From Luteimonas endophytica (GTDB lineage: Bacteria > Pseudomonadota > Gammaproteobacteria > Xanthomonadales > Xanthomonadaceae), in the NCBI RefSeq assembly GCF_029887875.1, contig NZ_JARXRM010000032.1:1-36350 (forward strand): 36,350 nucleotides of DNA. The letters are read 5' to 3'. Below are positions 33,731 to 36,350 of this stretch, piece after piece. The translations under genes were made by a program, and so were the position numbers. The number at the start of each line of letters is the position of its first letter. Position 1 is the first letter of the stretch. Below the pieces are notes generated by a model. It did not search any database and was not told the DNA's origin. It worked only from the letters and a program-made list of their open reading frames with translations.

Positions 33731-34494
33731 CCCGTCTGCGTGCGGCGATCGTCGACGACGAGCCGCTGGCGCGTGCGCGGCTGGTGCGGCTGCTGCGCAA
33801 CGAGGGCGACGTCGAGGTGGTGGCCGAGTACGCGGACGGCCTGCAGGCGGCGGCGGGCCTGCCGAAGGTGGCAGCCGACGTGGCCTTCGTCGACGTGCGG
33901 ATGCCGCACGTCGACGGTTTCGGGATGCTTGAGCGGCTGCCGCCGGCGCGCCGCCCGCTGGTGGTGTTCGTGACCGCCTATTCGGCGCACGCACTGCAGG
34001 CGTTCGACGCCGCGGCGGTGGACTACCTGATGAAGCCGGTCTCACCGGAGCGGCTGCACGAGGCGGTGGCGCGGCTCCGGCTGCGGCTGGGCGGCGGTGC
34101 TGCGTCCGCCTGCGGCGACTACCCGGAGCGCCTGGCGGTACCGGACGGCCAGCGCCTGCGCATGGTCGCGGTGGCCGAGATCGAGTACGTGCTCGCCCAG
34201 GGCAATTACCTGGAGCTGCACCTCGACGGCCGCGCCCTGCTGCTGCGCGAGACCATGGCGGCGTTCGCGCAGCGCCTGGATCCGCGCCGGTTCGTGCGGA
34301 TCCACCGCTCGCGGCTGGTGCGGATCGACGCGGTCGAGCAGGTCGAGGCCTGGGGGGCCGCCCAGTACTGGCTGCGCCTGCGCAGCGGCGCGTGCATGAC
34401 TTCGGGTCGCAGCTACCGCGAGCCGCTGCGCCAGGCGCTGGGCATCTCCCGCGCGCCGCACCAGCGGACCGGCGAGGATCTGCACGCCGGGTGA
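33727..34494 (+). CDS. LytTR-family response regulator
   Basis: DNA-binding partner of the upstream kinase. The 255-residue product has a receiver domain (about 3-120) with acidic pocket VDDEP, phosphoacceptor D56 in AFVDVRMPHVDG, and the conserved Lys in DYLMKPVSPERL. The LytTR DNA-binding domain (about 140-245) shows VAEIEYVLAQGNYLELHLDG and FVRIHRSRLVRIDAVEQVEA. The AlgZ/AlgR pair of Pseudomonas has the same architecture. Likely targets are nearby divergent genes and exopolysaccharide or adhesion functions, but this is inference. Confidence 0.95.
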   Translation: MTRLRAAIVDDEPLARARLVRLLRNEGDVEVVAEYADGLQAAAGLPKVAADVAFVDVRMPHVDGFGMLERLPPARRPLVVFVTAYSAHALQAFDAAAVDYLMKPVSPERLHEAVARLRLRLGGGAASACGDYPERLAVPDGQRLRMVAVAEIEYVLAQGNYLELHLDGRALLLRETMAAFAQRLDPRRFVRIHRSRLVRIDAVEQVEAWGAAQYWLRLRSGACMTSGRSYREPLRQALGISRAPHQRTGEDLHAG

Positions 34495-34686
34495 GGCGCG
34501 CGCTCCCGACCGGCCCGGCTGAACACCGGGAGGCCGCGGCGCTGGCGGGACGGTCCGCGCTCGCGTAGACTCCGCGTCTGTTCTGCAAAACGGCTACCCC
34601 TGCCCACCGGCAGAGACGATCCTGGTATGCCCGCCGCGGGAATTTCCCCGGCAACTTATTCCGCACGTCCATCGTCGCGCAGATCA

Positions 34687-34710
34687 ACGGTTCGGAAGCT
34701 TCCGCACCGT
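34687..34710. promoter_or_regulatory. 24-bp near-perfect palindrome in the helicase leader
   Basis: A core perfect 12-bp palindrome CGGAAGCTTCCG (34693-34704) is flanked by one mismatch and then ACGGT (34687-34691) and ACCGT (34706-34710). It could be an operator for a dimeric regulator, or a hairpin with an AGCT loop in the mRNA. Confidence 0.65.
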
Positions 34711-34716
34711 CACCAT

Positions 34717-34751
34717 TTACTCGCAGCGCGGTTCTGGATAGCTCCGAGTAA
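34717..34751. other. 7-bp inverted repeat with 21-base loop in the helicase leader
   Basis: TTACTCG (34717-34723) and CGAGTAA (34745-34751) are perfectly complementary. It directly follows the 24-bp palindrome, so the leader RNA could fold into two adjacent stems. Confidence 0.5.
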
Positions 34752-34824
34752 GCCGTCACGGTCGCCCGACCGGTCCGCCCAAGGCGGCCGGCGCCGCGCC
34801 GCGACGTACAGGAGCATCACACGC

Positions 34825-36162
34825 ATGACGTTCGAAACCCTCGGGCTCTCGCCCGCGCTGCTGCGCGCGCTGTCCGACACCAACTACACCGTGCCCACCC
34901 CGATCCAGGCCCAGGCGATCCCGCTGGCGCTGGCCGGCCACGACCTGCTGGGCGGCGCCCAGACCGGCACCGGCAAGACCGCCGCCTTCGGCCTGCCGCT
35001 GCTGCAGCGGCTGGCCAAGGAGACCCCGCCCAAGGGCCCGCGCAAGCCGCGCGCGCTGATCCTGGTGCCGACCCGCGAGCTGGCGGTGCAGGTGGGCGAA
35101 AGCCTCAAGGCCTACGGCCGCCACCTGCGCCTGCACGTGGCGACGATCTTCGGCGGCGCCGGCATGCAGCCGCAGATAGAGAACCTGCGCCGCGGGGTCG
35201 ACATCCTGGTGGCGTGCCCGGGGCGCCTGCTCGACCACATGGAACAGGGCCATGCCAAGCTCGACGCGGTCGAGATCCTGGTGCTGGACGAGGCCGACCG
35301 GATGCTCGACATGGGCTTCCTGCCGGCGATGAAGCGGGTACTGGCGCGGGTGCCCAAGGATCGGCAGACGCTGCTGTTCTCGGCCACGTTCGAGCCGCGG
35401 ATCAAGGCCTTGGCGCTGGAGTTCATGCGCGACCCGAAGCAGGTGCAGGTGGCCGCCCAGAACACCATCGCCGAGACCATCACCCACCGCGTGCATCCGG
35501 TCGATGCGGCGGGCAAGCGCGACCTGCTGGTCGAGATCCTGGCGCGGCGGCATACCGAGCGGGTGCTGGTGTTCGGCAAGACCAAGCACGGCTGCAACCG
35601 GCTCGCCGAGCAGCTGGAGCAGGCCGGGCTGCCGGCGGTGGCGATCCACGGCAACAAGAGCCAGGCGCAGCGCCAGAAGGCGCTGATCGCGTTCAAGGCC
35701 GGCAAGGCGCGGATCCTGGTGGCCACCGACGTGGCGGCGCGCGGGCTGGACATTCCGGACCTGCCGCTGGTGATCAACCACGACCTGCCGATGGTGGCCG
35801 AGGACTACATCCACCGGATCGGCCGCACCGGCCGCAACGGGGCGACCGGCGAGGCGTTGTCGCTGGTGGCGCCGGAGGAGGGCGGACTGCTGCGCCAGAT
35901 CCAGCGCATGCTCAAGGCCGACATCGTCATCGACACGGTCGAGGGTTTCGCGCCCAGCCGCCCGATCGATCTCAACGCGCCGATCCCGAAGAACGGCGGC
36001 GGCCAGCGCCAGGGCCAGCGCACCCAGGCGCGCGCCCCGGGCAAGCCGGCGCACCGCGCCCATGGCAAGCCGCAGGCGCGCGGCCCGCAGGCCCATGCCG
36101 GGCCGAAGCAGCACCGCGGCGGCGCCAAGCCGTCCGGTGCGCGCCGCGGGGCTCGCGCCTGA
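34825..36162 (+). CDS. rhlE: DEAD-box RNA helicase, RhlE type
   Basis: ATP-dependent RNA helicase of ribosome assembly and RNA turnover. The 445-residue product starts MTFETLGLSPALLRALSDTN, the RhlE opening. Motifs are in order: Q motif TPIQAQAIP, I AQTGTGKT, Ia PTRELA, Ib CPGR (usually TPGR), II DEAD, III SAT, IV VLVFGKTKHG, V ATDVAARGLDIP and VI HRIGRTGR. A basic tail from about residue 390 is rich in Gly, Gln, Lys, Arg and His (GGGQRQGQR, RGARA), as in RNA-tethering tails. The ATG at 34825 has CAGGAG upstream. The long structured leader suggests post-transcriptional or cold-responsive control, common for such helicases. It ends with a clear terminator. Confidence 0.93.
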   Translation: MTFETLGLSPALLRALSDTNYTVPTPIQAQAIPLALAGHDLLGGAQTGTGKTAAFGLPLLQRLAKETPPKGPRKPRALILVPTRELAVQVGESLKAYGRHLRLHVATIFGGAGMQPQIENLRRGVDILVACPGRLLDHMEQGHAKLDAVEILVLDEADRMLDMGFLPAMKRVLARVPKDRQTLLFSATFEPRIKALALEFMRDPKQVQVAAQNTIAETITHRVHPVDAAGKRDLLVEILARRHTERVLVFGKTKHGCNRLAEQLEQAGLPAVAIHGNKSQAQRQKALIAFKAGKARILVATDVAARGLDIPDLPLVINHDLPMVAEDYIHRIGRTGRNGATGEALSLVAPEEGGLLRQIQRMLKADIVIDTVEGFAPSRPIDLNAPIPKNGGGQRQGQRTQARAPGKPAHRAHGKPQARGPQAHAGPKQHRGGAKPSGARRGARA

Positions 36163-36191
36163 TCCACCGGCCGCAACGCGGAACCAAAGAG

Positions 36192-36216
36192 GGGTCGGCA
36201 TTGCCGGCCCTTTTTT
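36192..36216 (+). terminator. intrinsic terminator of the RhlE-type gene
   Basis: GGGTCGGC (36192-36199) pairs with GCCGGCCC (36203-36210) in an 8-bp stem with one U-G pair and a 3-base loop, followed directly by six T residues (36211-36216). It lies 30 bases past the stop. The remaining 134 bases to the window end contain no visible gene. Confidence 0.9.
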
Positions 36217-36350
36217 GTTCTTCTCCACACTGGGAAACACGTCCCGATCCGCCGGTTGCGCGCCTGGCAGGATCGACGGATGTCGCGGCTGGCGGAATGC
36301 GAGGGCTTCTTGTACTGACTCGCCGGCGCGGGTTGGCTTCGCGGCCGGGC

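Larger units (their letters stand above)
34495..34824 (+). other. 330-base structured leader region of the DEAD-box helicase gene
   Basis: No gene is seen: a frame from 34627 joined to the helicase would add 66 residues unlike RhlE proteins. The segment 34580-34760 is AT-richer than its surroundings. It holds a TAGACT box (34566-34571), a CTGCC-CACC-GGCAG hairpin (34600-34613), a long palindrome (34687-34710) and a separate inverted repeat (34717-34751). CTCCCG/CGGGAG arms at 34503-34532 could end the regulator transcript. CAGGAG (34809-34814) is the helicase ribosome binding site. Confidence 0.5.

Noticed and set aside
34627..34824. A 66-residue N-terminal extension of the DEAD-box helicase
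   Set aside because: RhlE proteins begin at MTFETLGLSP-like sequence, the ATG at 34825 has a ribosome binding site, and the extension covers palindromic leader sequence.

Overview
The window is a very GC-rich bacterial chromosome segment with essentially continuous coding. Gene content and order point to Gammaproteobacteria of the Xanthomonadaceae/Lysobacteraceae (Lysobacter, Luteimonas or Pseudoxanthomonas-like). The signs are a tgt-yajC-secD-secF block followed by a divergent suhB/trmJ pair, TACAAT/TATCAT-type -10 boxes, REP-like GTGGGAGCG elements between genes, and several M13 peptidase and ExoD-type genes. This placement is inference from gene order and protein style, not from a marker gene. 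No tRNA, rRNA, CRISPR array, insertion sequence, integrase or phage gene was found. The segment reads as core chromosome with a few accessory signalling modules.

Layout. 1-1324: queA after a GC-rich non-coding stretch with a 23-bp tandem repeat. 1385-5300: a Fur-box-controlled ferric iron ABC importer (lipoprotein binding protein, fused two-domain permease, ATPase) lying between queA and its usual partner tgt. 5467-9998: tgt, yajC, secD, secF (queuosine tRNA modification and the Sec-pulling complex). 10268-11957: suhB and trmJ, divergent. 12037-15080: a PhnD-like periplasmic binding protein overlapping a membrane HAMP-GGDEF-EAL protein, a likely ligand-sensing c-di-GMP switch. 15106-17062 (minus): CNNM/CorC-type membrane protein and ExoD-like protein. 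17334-19098: DUF47 regulator plus PiT phosphate transporter. 19144-20628: a small unidentified protein, an alkyltransferase-like DNA-binding protein and a rhomboid protease. 20722-25265 (minus): two M13 metallopeptidase paralogues, one with a broken zinc motif and one intact. 25425-27801 (minus): SulP transporter followed by a tandem-domain universal stress protein.

28138-32521 (minus) holds a PD40 beta-propeller secreted protein, then a LysM-FecR-triple-FN3-like envelope protein placed 2 bases upstream of a CHASE2-diguanylate cyclase. 32663-34494 (plus) is a LytS-type kinase and LytTR response regulator, divergent from the propeller gene, with a perfect inverted repeat just upstream. 34825-36162 is an RhlE-type DEAD-box helicase with a structured leader and a clear intrinsic terminator.

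The parts most worth a second look are the two c-di-GMP modules, each coupled to a dedicated envelope or periplasmic partner gene, and the M13 paralogue whose HExxH motif reads HELGR. Then come the placement of the iron importer inside the queA-tgt neighbourhood and the unexplained inverted repeats upstream of the LytS kinase and the helicase and between yajC and secD.
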